64,000 bases of DNA from Roseimaritima ulvae (GTDB lineage: Bacteria; Planctomycetota; Planctomycetia; Pirellulales; Pirellulaceae), in NCBI RefSeq assembly GCF_008065135.1, contig NZ_CP042914.1:186001-250000 (forward strand). The letters run 5' to 3'. Under the pieces are notes generated by a model. It was not told the origin of the DNA and searched no databases. It saw only the letters and a program-made list of their open reading frames with translations. Within the stretch, counting starts at the first letter, position 1. Each line of letters begins with the position of its first letter. A program made the translations under genes and the position numbers. Of the stretch, positions 54,375-61,986 are shown piece by piece.

Positions 54375-54854
54375 TTATTCGCGTCCCGTCAACAGTTGAT
54401 TTAATTCTTGCAGCAGCCAACGACGGCGAACCGTGTAGATGGCAAACGTGATCGAAGCGGCCAGCAAAGCCACGATGACTGCGGCGAAGGCGGCGCCCAG
54501 ATTGCTGGTTATGTTGTCCGCATTGCCGGCGGACACGGCGACCAGTGCCGGGCCCAGCGGGATCATCGTGGCTACCAGTCCCAGCATCGGCGCGATTCGG
54601 CTGCACAGCCGCAGCCCTTCCAGTTCACGCAGCACCAGCAGTTCCAACGATTCGATCGAATGACGCGAACCGGTTGGCAGCAACAGCACCTCGTGGGGAC
54701 GCCGAAGCCGCCGAGCTCCTTCGACCACAAAGGCACCCAGTTTCAGGATCGCATAGCCGAACACGATCAATACCAGTAGCATCACCGGCCATTGAAATAG
54801 CTGAGCCAGTTCGAGCAGCAGGTCTTCGATGGGATTGGAAAGGGGCGAGTTCAT
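54375..54854 (-). CDS. MotA/TolQ/ExbB-family proton-channel protein
   Basis: 159 residues from the ATG at 54854 (MNSPLSNPIEDLLLELAQLF). Three hydrophobic segments: WPVMLLVLIVFGYAILKLGA near the start, then RIAPMLGLVATMIPLGPALV and NLGAAFAAVIVALLAASITF, which match the two-helix core of ExbB/TolQ. Shorter than ExbB (about 230), lacking part of the cytoplasmic loop. With DUF2149 it should form a proton-driven motor coupled to the CobN-like protein. Confidence 0.82.
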   Translation of the reverse strand: MNSPLSNPIEDLLLELAQLFQWPVMLLVLIVFGYAILKLGAFVVEGARRLRRPHEVLLLPTGSRHSIESLELLVLRELEGLRLCSRIAPMLGLVATMIPLGPALVAVSAGNADNITSNLGAAFAAVIVALLAASITFAIYTVRRRWLLQELNQLLTGRE

Positions 54855-54893
54855 GGTATGGGAGTCAAACGCGGGGTGGAGTGGGGTTCGGGG

Positions 54894-54990
54894 GTAGCCG
54901 ATCTCGCCAGACATTGGAAAACTTCCTCGTAGCTACGCTCGCCAGAGCGTGGGAAATGGCGGGTGTCCACCTTCTGGCGAAGGTAGCTAC
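54894..54990. repeat. Cluster of three family-2 palindromes
   Basis: Copies at 54894-54917 (GATCT/ACATT, weakly paired), 54929-54952 (ACGCT-CGCCAG-AGCGT) and, inverted, 54967-54990 (ACCTT-CGCCAG-AAGGT). They fill the only sizeable gap in the cob operon (54855-55002), between the fusion gene and the exbB-like gene; a promoter here is possible. Confidence 0.7.
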
Positions 54991-55002
54991 GTCGCCGGCT
55001 CA

Positions 55003-56787
55003 TTATCGTTTCCATTGTTGTTGAGTAGGGCTGCGGTGTTGCCAACCTAGGCGTTCCAGCTCGGGAGTGGCTTGATCGTCTTCCAGGGGATAGCCGACGC
55101 ATAGATAAGCGATCAGCTGCCAGTCAGGCGACACGTCCAGCAGTTGGTTGATATGTTCGGGACGCAGGATCGAGACCCAGCCCACTCCCACGCCATCGGC
55201 ACGCGCGGCCAGCCAGAAATTTTGAATGGCGGCGACCACCGAATAGGCAACCGTTTCGGGCATCGTTTGACGGCCTAGGCCTTTGCCCTGCTGCGGATCG
55301 GGTTCGACAAATACGGCTAGGTGCTCGGGAGCTTCGCGAAGCCCGGCGAGTTTCAGTTGGCGGTAGTGAGCCGCGGTGTCGCCGTCGTACTGGGAGGCGG
55401 CACGTTGGTTTTGGGTTTTAAAATCGGAGATGACCTGTTCCCGGACAGCCGGTTCGCGGACGGAAACAAACCGCCAGGGTTCCGATAGCCCGACTGACGG
55501 AGCCAGGCAAGCGGCTTCGATCCAGCGAGCCATCGAGTCGGCGGGAAGCGGGTCGGTGCGAAAGCGTCGTACATCCCGTCGCATGCGAAATAGTTCGAAG
55601 AGCTGTTCGCGAAAGGAGTCGTCCCAGTGAGGGACGTGGTCGTCATGGTCGTTGATCGCTCCGCGATCAGAACGTTCGTTGGCAGCTCGTGCCTTGTCTT
55701 TCGTTGCGTTCGCGGAGCGAACGACGACCTTGAGCAGTCGGTTGGTGGCGGTTTGGTTGCCGACGGCGATGCGGACGTGTTTGTCGATGCCAAACGAACT
55801 GCACGCGCGGACCAGGATGCCGCCTTCCAATAATTGGTCTCGGAATTCCACTGCGTCTTCGACCGGTAATAGGAAAAATCCGGTGTCGGTTGGCAGTGGC
55901 GAAAACCCGTGACGCTGCAGTTCGCCGATCAGCCGCGTGCGCTGGGCACGCATGCGATCCAACGCCTCGTCGTAGTGCGACTGCGTTTGCAGAGCGGCCA
56001 CTCCGGCGACTTGAGCGATGGCGTTGACCGACCAAGGTAGACGGCGGGCACGCATGGGTTCCAACACGCCGGGGGACGCCACTGCATACCCCAGTCGCAG
56101 CCCGGCCAATGCGTAGAACTTCGTCATCGAACGCAATACGATCAGGTTGTTATGACGCTGTTCGATCAGAGACTCGGTCGCTTCCGTAAAATCGATATAC
56201 GACTCGTCGATGGCAAACAGCGTCTGAGCATGCCGGTCGATCCACCGTTTCAGGACCGCTGCTGACAGGCTTTGTCCGGTGGGGTTGTTGGGATTGCAAA
56301 TCCACGCAATCGCGTAATCGTCAGACTGCAGCTCCCCTTCGATGGCGTCGATGGGGACAGCAAACCCGTGTTGTGCCGCCGCGCGAACTTCGTGAACCGT
56401 GGCCCCGGCCAATTCGCTGGCTCGCGCATATTCCGAAAACGTGGGCCCTACAACCAATGCTCGATCATCTTGTTTTAAGTGGGCCGCGGCGAGCAGATGG
56501 ATCAGCTCACAGCATCCGTTCCCGATCAAAAGATCGTCGTGGTCGATGCCGTGGCGGTCGGAAAGCGTCTGTCGCAGCAGCGTGCAGTCGCGATCCGGGT
56601 ACTGTGAAAAATCGGCCGCTTGGATGGCGTTACGAACCGTTTCCGGCGGTTCGACGAATAGGATGTTGGAGCTCAGGTCGACCAGCGATTGCGGATCGAT
56701 TCCGCGAGTCTCCAATTCACCGTGGTCGATACCACCGTGATAAGCTTCGTGGATGTGTTGCCGGCGAGGTTGCGAAGAATGCGTCAT
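55003..56787 (-). CDS. CobD-BluB fusion (threonine-phosphate decarboxylase / DMB synthase)
   Basis: 594 residues from the ATG at 56787, overlapping the cbiB stop (ATGA). Residues 1-350 are a CobD/HisC-type PLP enzyme: DLSSNILFVEPPETVRNAIQ, CNPNNPTGQSL, FAIDESYIDF and the PLP lysine K223 in SMTKFYALAGLRLGY. Residues 388-594 are BluB: LFRMRRDVRRFRTDPLP, APSVGLSEPWRFVSVR, GVGVGWVSIL. The intervening peptide (about 351-386, KVVVRSANATKDK...) is the translation of a REP pair (55653-55669 and 55707-55723). BluB has no good independent start, so the enzymes appear truly fused. CobD makes aminopropanol phosphate; BluB makes the lower-ligand base. Confidence 0.85.
   Translation of the reverse strand: MTHSSQPRRQHIHEAYHGGIDHGELETRGIDPQSLVDLSSNILFVEPPETVRNAIQAADFSQYPDRDCTLLRQTLSDRHGIDHDDLLIGNGCCELIHLLAAAHLKQDDRALVVGPTFSEYARASELAGATVHEVRAAAQHGFAVPIDAIEGELQSDDYAIAWICNPNNPTGQSLSAAVLKRWIDRHAQTLFAIDESYIDFTEATESLIEQRHNNLIVLRSMTKFYALAGLRLGYAVASPGVLEPMRARRLPWSVNAIAQVAGVAALQTQSHYDEALDRMRAQRTRLIGELQRHGFSPLPTDTGFFLLPVEDAVEFRDQLLEGGILVRACSSFGIDKHVRIAVGNQTATNRLLKVVVRSANATKDKARAANERSDRGAINDHDDHVPHWDDSFREQLFELFRMRRDVRRFRTDPLPADSMARWIEAACLAPSVGLSEPWRFVSVREPAVREQVISDFKTQNQRAASQYDGDTAAHYRQLKLAGLREAPEHLAVFVEPDPQQGKGLGRQTMPETVAYSVVAAIQNFWLAARADGVGVGWVSILRPEHINQLLDVSPDWQLIAYLCVGYPLEDDQATPELERLGWQHRSPTQQQWKR
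55653..55723. repeat. REP pair forming the CobD-BluB linker
   Basis: TGATCGC-TCC-GCGATCA at 55653-55669 and CGTTCGC-GGA-GCGAACG at 55707-55723, translated in frame within the fusion gene. Confidence 0.85.
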
Positions 56788-57755
56788 CGCGTCCCTCGCG
56801 CGATCCAGACTTCCAGCAACCAACTCGCGGTGATCGCCAGCAGCACCGTCAGCACAATCGTTCTGTGGAACAGCCCGATCATGGCCCGGATATCGGCAGC
56901 GGCGGGCGGCCGCAGTTCACCGCCCAGGCAGTAGTGTCCCGGTTTTTCCAGGCACACGCCCAAACCTCCCGCCGCTACGCTCATCGGGTGCCCACCATTG
57001 GGGCTGGGCGTCCGCTGGGCATCGCGTCGCCAGGTTCGCCAAGCCTGGCTTGTTGCTCGCTGCGAAGGCAGGTGGGCCAGCAGCATTAACGCCGCGGTGA
57101 TCCGCGCGGGGATGAAGTTCAGCACGTCGTCGGTACGAGCGGCGAACTTGCCCAACCATTCCAACTGCGGCGTGCGGTATCCCAGCATCGCGTCGCATGT
57201 GTTCACATAGCGGTAGGCGAGCGCCGCGGGCAGACCGCCGATGAGGAAGAAGAACAGCGGGCCGACGACTGAGTCGGAAGTGTTTTCCGCGACCGATTCG
57301 ATGGTCGCTGCGGAAACCTCCGATGCAGTTAGTTGCGTCACGTCGCGGCTGACCAAGTGGTAAGCCAGTTGCTGTCGAGCCGCTGGTAAGCGGTCGGCAT
57401 CCAAGTTGTTGCCGACCAGCGATGCGGCATGGGCCAAGGAGCGAATGCCGAAGCAGCATTTCAATGCGGCGGCTTGCAGCAGTAGCATCGCGGTCCAGCC
57501 CAGGGCGGAGGTCGCCAGCGATGCGGTTAGACGCTGGATGGCCCACCCCGTGGCGGCCGACGCCGTCGCCCCAAGGACGACGATCAGCATGCCAAACAGG
57601 AATTGCCGAGCGTTGCCGCGAGGGGGCGCGAAACGTTTGGCCCAGGTGATCGCGGATCCCATCCAGGCCACGGGGTGGAAGCGATTGGGCGGTTCCCCCA
57701 AGCCCACGTCGATCAACAACGCGGCGGCGATCACCAACATCGTCATAGTAGCCAT
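56784..57755 (-). CDS. cbiB: CbiB, adenosylcobinamide-phosphate synthase
   Basis: 323 residues from the ATG at 57755; a TTG two codons earlier is less likely. Family signatures: LIDVGLGEPPNRFHPVAWMG at the N-terminus, VSRDVTQLTASEVSAATIES and VAENTSDSVVGPLFFF, and a late PSPNGGHPMSVAAGGLGV. Polytopic membrane protein that attaches aminopropanol (phosphate) to adenosylcobyric acid, using the product of CobD encoded directly downstream. Confidence 0.92.
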   Translation of the reverse strand: MATMTMLVIAAALLIDVGLGEPPNRFHPVAWMGSAITWAKRFAPPRGNARQFLFGMLIVVLGATASAATGWAIQRLTASLATSALGWTAMLLLQAAALKCCFGIRSLAHAASLVGNNLDADRLPAARQQLAYHLVSRDVTQLTASEVSAATIESVAENTSDSVVGPLFFFLIGGLPAALAYRYVNTCDAMLGYRTPQLEWLGKFAARTDDVLNFIPARITAALMLLAHLPSQRATSQAWRTWRRDAQRTPSPNGGHPMSVAAGGLGVCLEKPGHYCLGGELRPPAAADIRAMIGLFHRTIVLTVLLAITASWLLEVWIARGTR

Positions 57756-57757
57756 GC

Positions 57758-58567
57758 TCAACGGCCCGTCTCCTGGTCGATCGGATTCGGACCCAGCGGC
57801 ACGATCAGCGGCCGGCCATGGACCGGGTGGGGGATCACCGTGACTTCGATGCCGTACGCTTGTTCGATCCGTTCAGGCGTCAGCACCGTCTGGCAATCGC
57901 CGATGGCCACGATCTGTTGATCCGCCATCAAGGCGATGCGATCGGCGAACATGGCCGTCTGCCCCAGATCGTGCAGCGAGATCACGGCGATCAAATCGTT
58001 TTGTTTTACCAGTCGGCGGATCTGTTCGAGGCATTCGTACTGGTGCTTCAGATCAAGTCCGGCGGTGGGTTCGTCCAGCAGCAACACGGCCGCGTCTTGT
58101 GCCAGCGCCCGCGCCAACACGACTCGCCGCCATTGCCCTCCGGACAACTTCGTCACCGCGCGATCGGCCAGGTCGGTGATGTCGGCGGCTTGTAGTGCCT
58201 GGTCGACCTTCTGTTCGTCTTCGGCGGTAAAAGCCATCCACCAACCACGATGAGCCGCACGGCCGAGTCGCACGACGTCGCGGACGGACAATGCCGTTTC
58301 GCGAAGCTCCGACTGAGGCATCAAGGCCAACCGCTGAGCGATCTCGCGTCGCGACCAGTGCTGCATGGGAACTTCGTCCAGCAGTACTTGTCCCGCATCG
58401 GCCCGCAACTGTCCGGCCAGCGTTTTTAACAGGGTGGTCTTGCCGGCGCCGTTGGCGCCCAGCAGCACCAGGACTTCGCCGCGGTGCAGCTTCAACGACA
58501 GTTCACGAAACACGACTTGGTCGTGATCGAAGGCAAACGTCAACGCTTCGGCGGATAGTCGTGTCAT
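57758..58567 (-). CDS. btuD: BtuD-type ABC transporter ATPase (corrinoid/FecCD class)
   Basis: 269 residues. Walker A GANGAGKTT, signature KLSGGQWRR, Walker B AVLLLDEPTAGLD and a switch His in VISLHDLGQ are all present. Overlaps the permease gene by 4 bp. With the permease and the binding protein downstream of cobU it forms an import system; its place among cob genes points to corrinoids rather than iron siderophores. Confidence 0.88.
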   Translation of the reverse strand: MTRLSAEALTFAFDHDQVVFRELSLKLHRGEVLVLLGANGAGKTTLLKTLAGQLRADAGQVLLDEVPMQHWSRREIAQRLALMPQSELRETALSVRDVVRLGRAAHRGWWMAFTAEDEQKVDQALQAADITDLADRAVTKLSGGQWRRVVLARALAQDAAVLLLDEPTAGLDLKHQYECLEQIRRLVKQNDLIAVISLHDLGQTAMFADRIALMADQQIVAIGDCQTVLTPERIEQAYGIEVTVIPHPVHGRPLIVPLGPNPIDQETGR

Positions 58568-59586
58568 GTGGCGGCTCCCGTCTCAGACATCCGCCGGCGA
58601 TCGGTCAGCAGCAGAAACAGAAAAAACGGACAACCCAGGATGGCGGTCACGATCCCGACCGGCAATTCGGCCGGGGCGATGATGGTTCGCGCAACGACGT
58701 CGGCCAGCAACATCAGCGAAGCTCCCACACAGATACTCATCGGGATCAGCCCGGCGTGTTTGGGACCGACAAACAGTCTGGCGATATGGGGCGAAACCAA
58801 TCCCACAAACCCAATCACTCCCGACGCAGCCACCGCTCCGGCTGTGGCGATACTGGCGGCGGCGATGACCATCCAGCGAAACCGTCGCAGGTCCAAGCCC
58901 AGCGATTGCGAAGCGGTGTCGCCCAGCGTGAAGGCGTCCAGCGGCCGTGACATGGCGGCGATCAGCAGCATCCCGCTGCCGCCCACACAGGCCGCCATGA
59001 CCGCCGTCGCCCAGTGGCTGCTGGCCAACGATCCCATCAACCAGGACAGGATCACCACGGCTTTCTGGTCAAACAAAAACATCAGAGCGGAAACGATGGC
59101 GTTGACCATGCAGCTGATCACCACGCCGGCCAGCAGCAACGAAACGGTGGACGTGGTTCGCGACAGGGCCCCGATCGCCAGCACCAACATGACCACGCTG
59201 ATCGATCCCAGCATGGCCATCAACGTGGTCGCACCCAGGGACCAGAACGAAGCTTGCAGTCCCGTAACGATCACGATGGCGACGCCAAAGGCCGCTCCGC
59301 TGGACGCGCCGATCACATACGGTTCGGCCAAGGGATTGCGGAACAACCCCTGAAAACCCACACCGGCGGCGGCCAACGATCCGCCTACCAAGGCGCCAAC
59401 CACGATCCGCGGCAGGCGGAGTTGCAGCAAAATCGTACGATCGGTCGCATCCACGGTGGACTGTCCCAGCAGGATCGACAGCAGCGATTGGGGCGACACA
59501 TAGGTGGCGCCGAACAGGCTGCTACCCACCGCGATGACCAGCAGCACCAACAGGGCGAAAACGATCCGAACCGTAACCGACTTCAA
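58564..59586 (-). CDS. btuC: BtuC-type ABC transporter permease
   Basis: 340 residues with about ten membrane helices, FecCD family. Features: LRLPRIVVGALVGGSLAAAG, GFQGLFRNPLAEPYVIGASS and GVIGFVGLVSPHIARLFVG, the last being the ATPase-coupling region. The start (TTG at 59586) overlaps the btuF stop. Should import corrinoids with BtuD and BtuF. Confidence 0.88.
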   Translation of the reverse strand: MKSVTVRIVFALLVLLVIAVGSSLFGATYVSPQSLLSILLGQSTVDATDRTILLQLRLPRIVVGALVGGSLAAAGVGFQGLFRNPLAEPYVIGASSGAAFGVAIVIVTGLQASFWSLGATTLMAMLGSISVVMLVLAIGALSRTTSTVSLLLAGVVISCMVNAIVSALMFLFDQKAVVILSWLMGSLASSHWATAVMAACVGGSGMLLIAAMSRPLDAFTLGDTASQSLGLDLRRFRWMVIAAASIATAGAVAASGVIGFVGLVSPHIARLFVGPKHAGLIPMSICVGASLMLLADVVARTIIAPAELPVGIVTAILGCPFFLFLLLTDRRRMSETGAAT

Positions 59587-60683
59587 CGCGTCACCTCGGC
59601 TGGCGAAGGCGACGAGAATTCAAGGTCCGCGGGCGAAAGTTCGGGATACGCCGCCAAAATGATTTCACTCAGCGCGTCCAGCAAGCGCGGGCCACAACGC
59701 GAAACTTCGTCACCGGAGATCAGATGAATGCGTTGCTGCTGGACCGCAGTCACGGAATCCCAACCGGGCCGTGTGCGGATCGTATCCACGTCGACGTCTT
59801 CAAAATGGGTGGTCGGGGCGAGGATTAAATCGGGGTTGGCCCGCAGGACCGTTTCGGCACTGATTCGCGGGTAGCGGATCGAGGTGTCGCGAATAATGTT
59901 TTCCAAACCCGCCGAAACCAGCATCTCGTCGATGAATGAATCCGGACCGGCCGTCATCAAAGGGTCGTCCCAGACTTCGTAGAAAACTTTTAGGGGCGGC
60001 GTCGGTTGCACGCGGGCGACCACCTCGGTCAAGTGATCTCGCCGCGCCGTCATGCGCTCGATCAACGCCGCGGCTTGCGCTTCGTGGCCGGTCAATCGAC
60101 CGATCCAGTCGGCCTCATCGAACAGTTCATCCAAACTTTGCGGTCCGACCGCTAAACAGCGGATTTGCATCCGATCGAGCGTTTCGATCAAGGGTTGGTG
60201 ATAGTCCCATTTGCACAGCACCAGATCGGGCTTGGCGGCGATGATGGCTTCCACACTGATGCTTTCCAGCGTGCCGGCACCGACGCGAGGGATGTCTAAA
60301 GCGGCGGCGGGGTAGTTGCAGTGTTTGGTGGCGCCCACCATGGTCGGTCCCAAGTCCATAGCGAATAACAATTCGGTCATCGCCGGAGTCAAGCTGATGA
60401 TGCGTTTAGCCGGAGTGTCCACGATGACTGAGCGGTCGAGCCGATCGGTGATGGTGGCTGGGGCGTCAGGTGCGGAGTTGGCGGCTGGTGTGGAAGGTTT
60501 TTGACAGCCTGCAAGGATGATCAGCGTGAGCAACGTAGCTACCGTCGCCAGACGGTGGGGGCGGCGCGGCGTGGTTTGGTCGTCTTTCGCTCCGCGAAAG
60601 CAACGTTGCAGAATCCTTTCGTCGAGCGGTGTTGTTCGCGATCTTTCGCGGAGCGAAAGGCGACCTTGAATACGCTTATTCAT
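59583..60683 (-). CDS. btuF: BtuF-type corrinoid-binding lipoprotein with palindrome-enlarged signal peptide
   Basis: 366 residues from the ATG at 60683, which has AGGAG 8 bp upstream and overlaps the cobU stop. Lipobox LAGC puts the lipidated Cys at residue 60, far later than usual (about 20-25). Residues 8-36 are the translation of a REP pair (60584-60600, 60643-60659) and 42-50 that of a family-2 palindrome (60535-60558). The mature part is a type III periplasmic binding protein: IISLTPAMTELLFAMDLGPT, AAKPDLVLCKWDYHQP, VFYEVWDDPLMTAGPDSFID. It would deliver corrinoid to BtuCD. Confidence 0.85.
   Translation of the reverse strand: MNKRIQGRLSLRERSRTTPLDERILQRCFRGAKDDQTTPRRPHRLATVATLLTLIILAGCQKPSTPAANSAPDAPATITDRLDRSVIVDTPAKRIISLTPAMTELLFAMDLGPTMVGATKHCNYPAAALDIPRVGAGTLESISVEAIIAAKPDLVLCKWDYHQPLIETLDRMQIRCLAVGPQSLDELFDEADWIGRLTGHEAQAAALIERMTARRDHLTEVVARVQPTPPLKVFYEVWDDPLMTAGPDSFIDEMLVSAGLENIIRDTSIRYPRISAETVLRANPDLILAPTTHFEDVDVDTIRTRPGWDSVTAVQQQRIHLISGDEVSRCGPRLLDALSEIILAAYPELSPADLEFSSPSPAEVTR
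60535..60659. repeat. Family-2 palindrome and REP pair inside btuF
   Basis: Family-2 unit at 60535-60558 (ACCGT-CGCCAG-ACGGT), then REPs CTTTCGC-TCC-GCGAAAG at 60584-60600 and CTTTCGC-GGA-GCGAAAG at 60643-60659, all within the signal-peptide coding part. Confidence 0.85.
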
Positions 60684-61372
60684 ACGCGAGACTCCTGGCG
60701 GCTGGTGGCGTTTACCAAATCCGCGGCTTGTTCGACGCTGGTCGACAGCCGTGTCGCATCGATGGCCAAGCCGGCGACCATCAGGTAGGTCGACGTGGCG
60801 ACGGCGGCCAGTTGTTGGTTGCCCATTCCCAACAAGTCGCGGAACAGGCGGCCCATGGCGTGCTCGGGAACCACGCCCGAGCCGACTTCGCCGGAGACGA
60901 TGATTAAATGCGTGGGGTGATTCGTGGCTACCTCGATCAACGCGTCGACTTCGCTGCGCACTCGACGTTCCAATTCGTCGGCATCCTGACAGTTTTGTTC
61001 GTCGTCGCACATTACGTTGCTGACCAACAGCGTCAGGCAGTCCAGCAGAATCACCGGCGGCGTGGCGGCTTGCGAATTTTCTTCGCTCAGATAATTGGCG
61101 ATGCCCTGCCCCACGTGCAGCGATTGTTCCAGCGTTTGCCAAGCCGCAGAACGGCTGCGACGGTGATGGTCGATCCTCCGCTGCATCTCGTCGTCATGCG
61201 GTTGGGCCGTGGCCACAAACAGCACGCGCTCGCCACCCAGGCGTGCGGCCAACGACTGCGCAAAGGCGCTCTTGCCGCTGCGGACGCCGCCCAGTACCAG
61301 CGTCAGTGAGCCCTCGTTAGACGTGGCCGCTGCCGCGTTGCCCGGTTCGGGTTGTACCGTGGAGTGCATCAT
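60680..61372 (-). CDS. cobU: CobU, adenosylcobinamide kinase / guanylyltransferase
   Basis: 230 residues. P-loop LVLGGVRSGKSAFAQSLAAR, a HHRRSRSAAWQTLE segment with the guanylylated-His region, ILLDCLTLLVSNVM and SGEVGSGVVPEHAMGRLFRD are all typical of CobU/CobP. It phosphorylates adenosylcobinamide and transfers GMP to it, preparing the CobS substrate. Ends in an ATGA overlap with btuF. Confidence 0.93.
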   Translation of the reverse strand: MMHSTVQPEPGNAAAATSNEGSLTLVLGGVRSGKSAFAQSLAARLGGERVLFVATAQPHDDEMQRRIDHHRRSRSAAWQTLEQSLHVGQGIANYLSEENSQAATPPVILLDCLTLLVSNVMCDDEQNCQDADELERRVRSEVDALIEVATNHPTHLIIVSGEVGSGVVPEHAMGRLFRDLLGMGNQQLAAVATSTYLMVAGLAIDATRLSTSVEQAADLVNATSRQESRV

Positions 61373-61986
61373 TAGAATTCGACGCCGCGTTGAGGTTGAA
61401 TGCCGTGGGCGTAGGGATGTTTGATGACTTTCATCTCGGACACCAGGTCGGCGATTTCGATGATTTCATCACTGGCGTTGCGGCCCGTGAGGACCACGTG
61501 CAGCATCGGGCGTTTAGCGTGCAGTTCTTCCACGACCAGCGAGGCGGGGATGTAGTCGTATTTGGTGGCGATGTTTAATTCGTCCAGTACGACCAGGTCG
61601 ATCGAGGGATCACGCATCAGCTCGACCGCTTTCTCCCAGCCCCGCATGGCGGTGGCGATGTCACGCTCGCGGTCCTGGGTTTTCCAAGTAAATCCTTCGC
61701 CCATCGTATGCATTTCGATCGGCATCCCGGACTCGGCGATTTGGTCGATAAAGCGAGCTTCGCCGGTGGGGATGGCGCCTTTGATGAACTGCACGATGGC
61801 CACTTTCATGCCTTGGCCGAGGGCGCGGAAGGCCATCCCAAAAGCGGCCGTGGATTTGCCCTTGCCCGCGCCGGTGTGCACGATGATCAGGCCTTTTTCT
61901 TTGTCCGCCTTGGCTAGTTGCTTGTCCTTGATCTCGTTTAGTCGCACCATTTTCTTGCGGTGCTGTTCGTTGATGTCATGCGACAT
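61372..61986 (-). CDS. cobO: CobO/BtuR, cob(I)yrinic acid a,c-diamide adenosyltransferase
   Basis: 204 residues from the ATG at 61986 (MSHDINEQHRKKM). The P-loop VHTGAGKGKSTAAFGMAFRA, QFIKGAIPTGE, GEGFTWKTQD and VVLDELNIATKYDY are family hallmarks. It adenosylates corrinoids. The start overlaps the cobQ stop by 11 bp. Confidence 0.93.
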   Translation of the reverse strand: MSHDINEQHRKKMVRLNEIKDKQLAKADKEKGLIIVHTGAGKGKSTAAFGMAFRALGQGMKVAIVQFIKGAIPTGEARFIDQIAESGMPIEMHTMGEGFTWKTQDRERDIATAMRGWEKAVELMRDPSIDLVVLDELNIATKYDYIPASLVVEELHAKRPMLHVVLTGRNASDEIIEIADLVSEMKVIKHPYAHGIQPQRGVEF

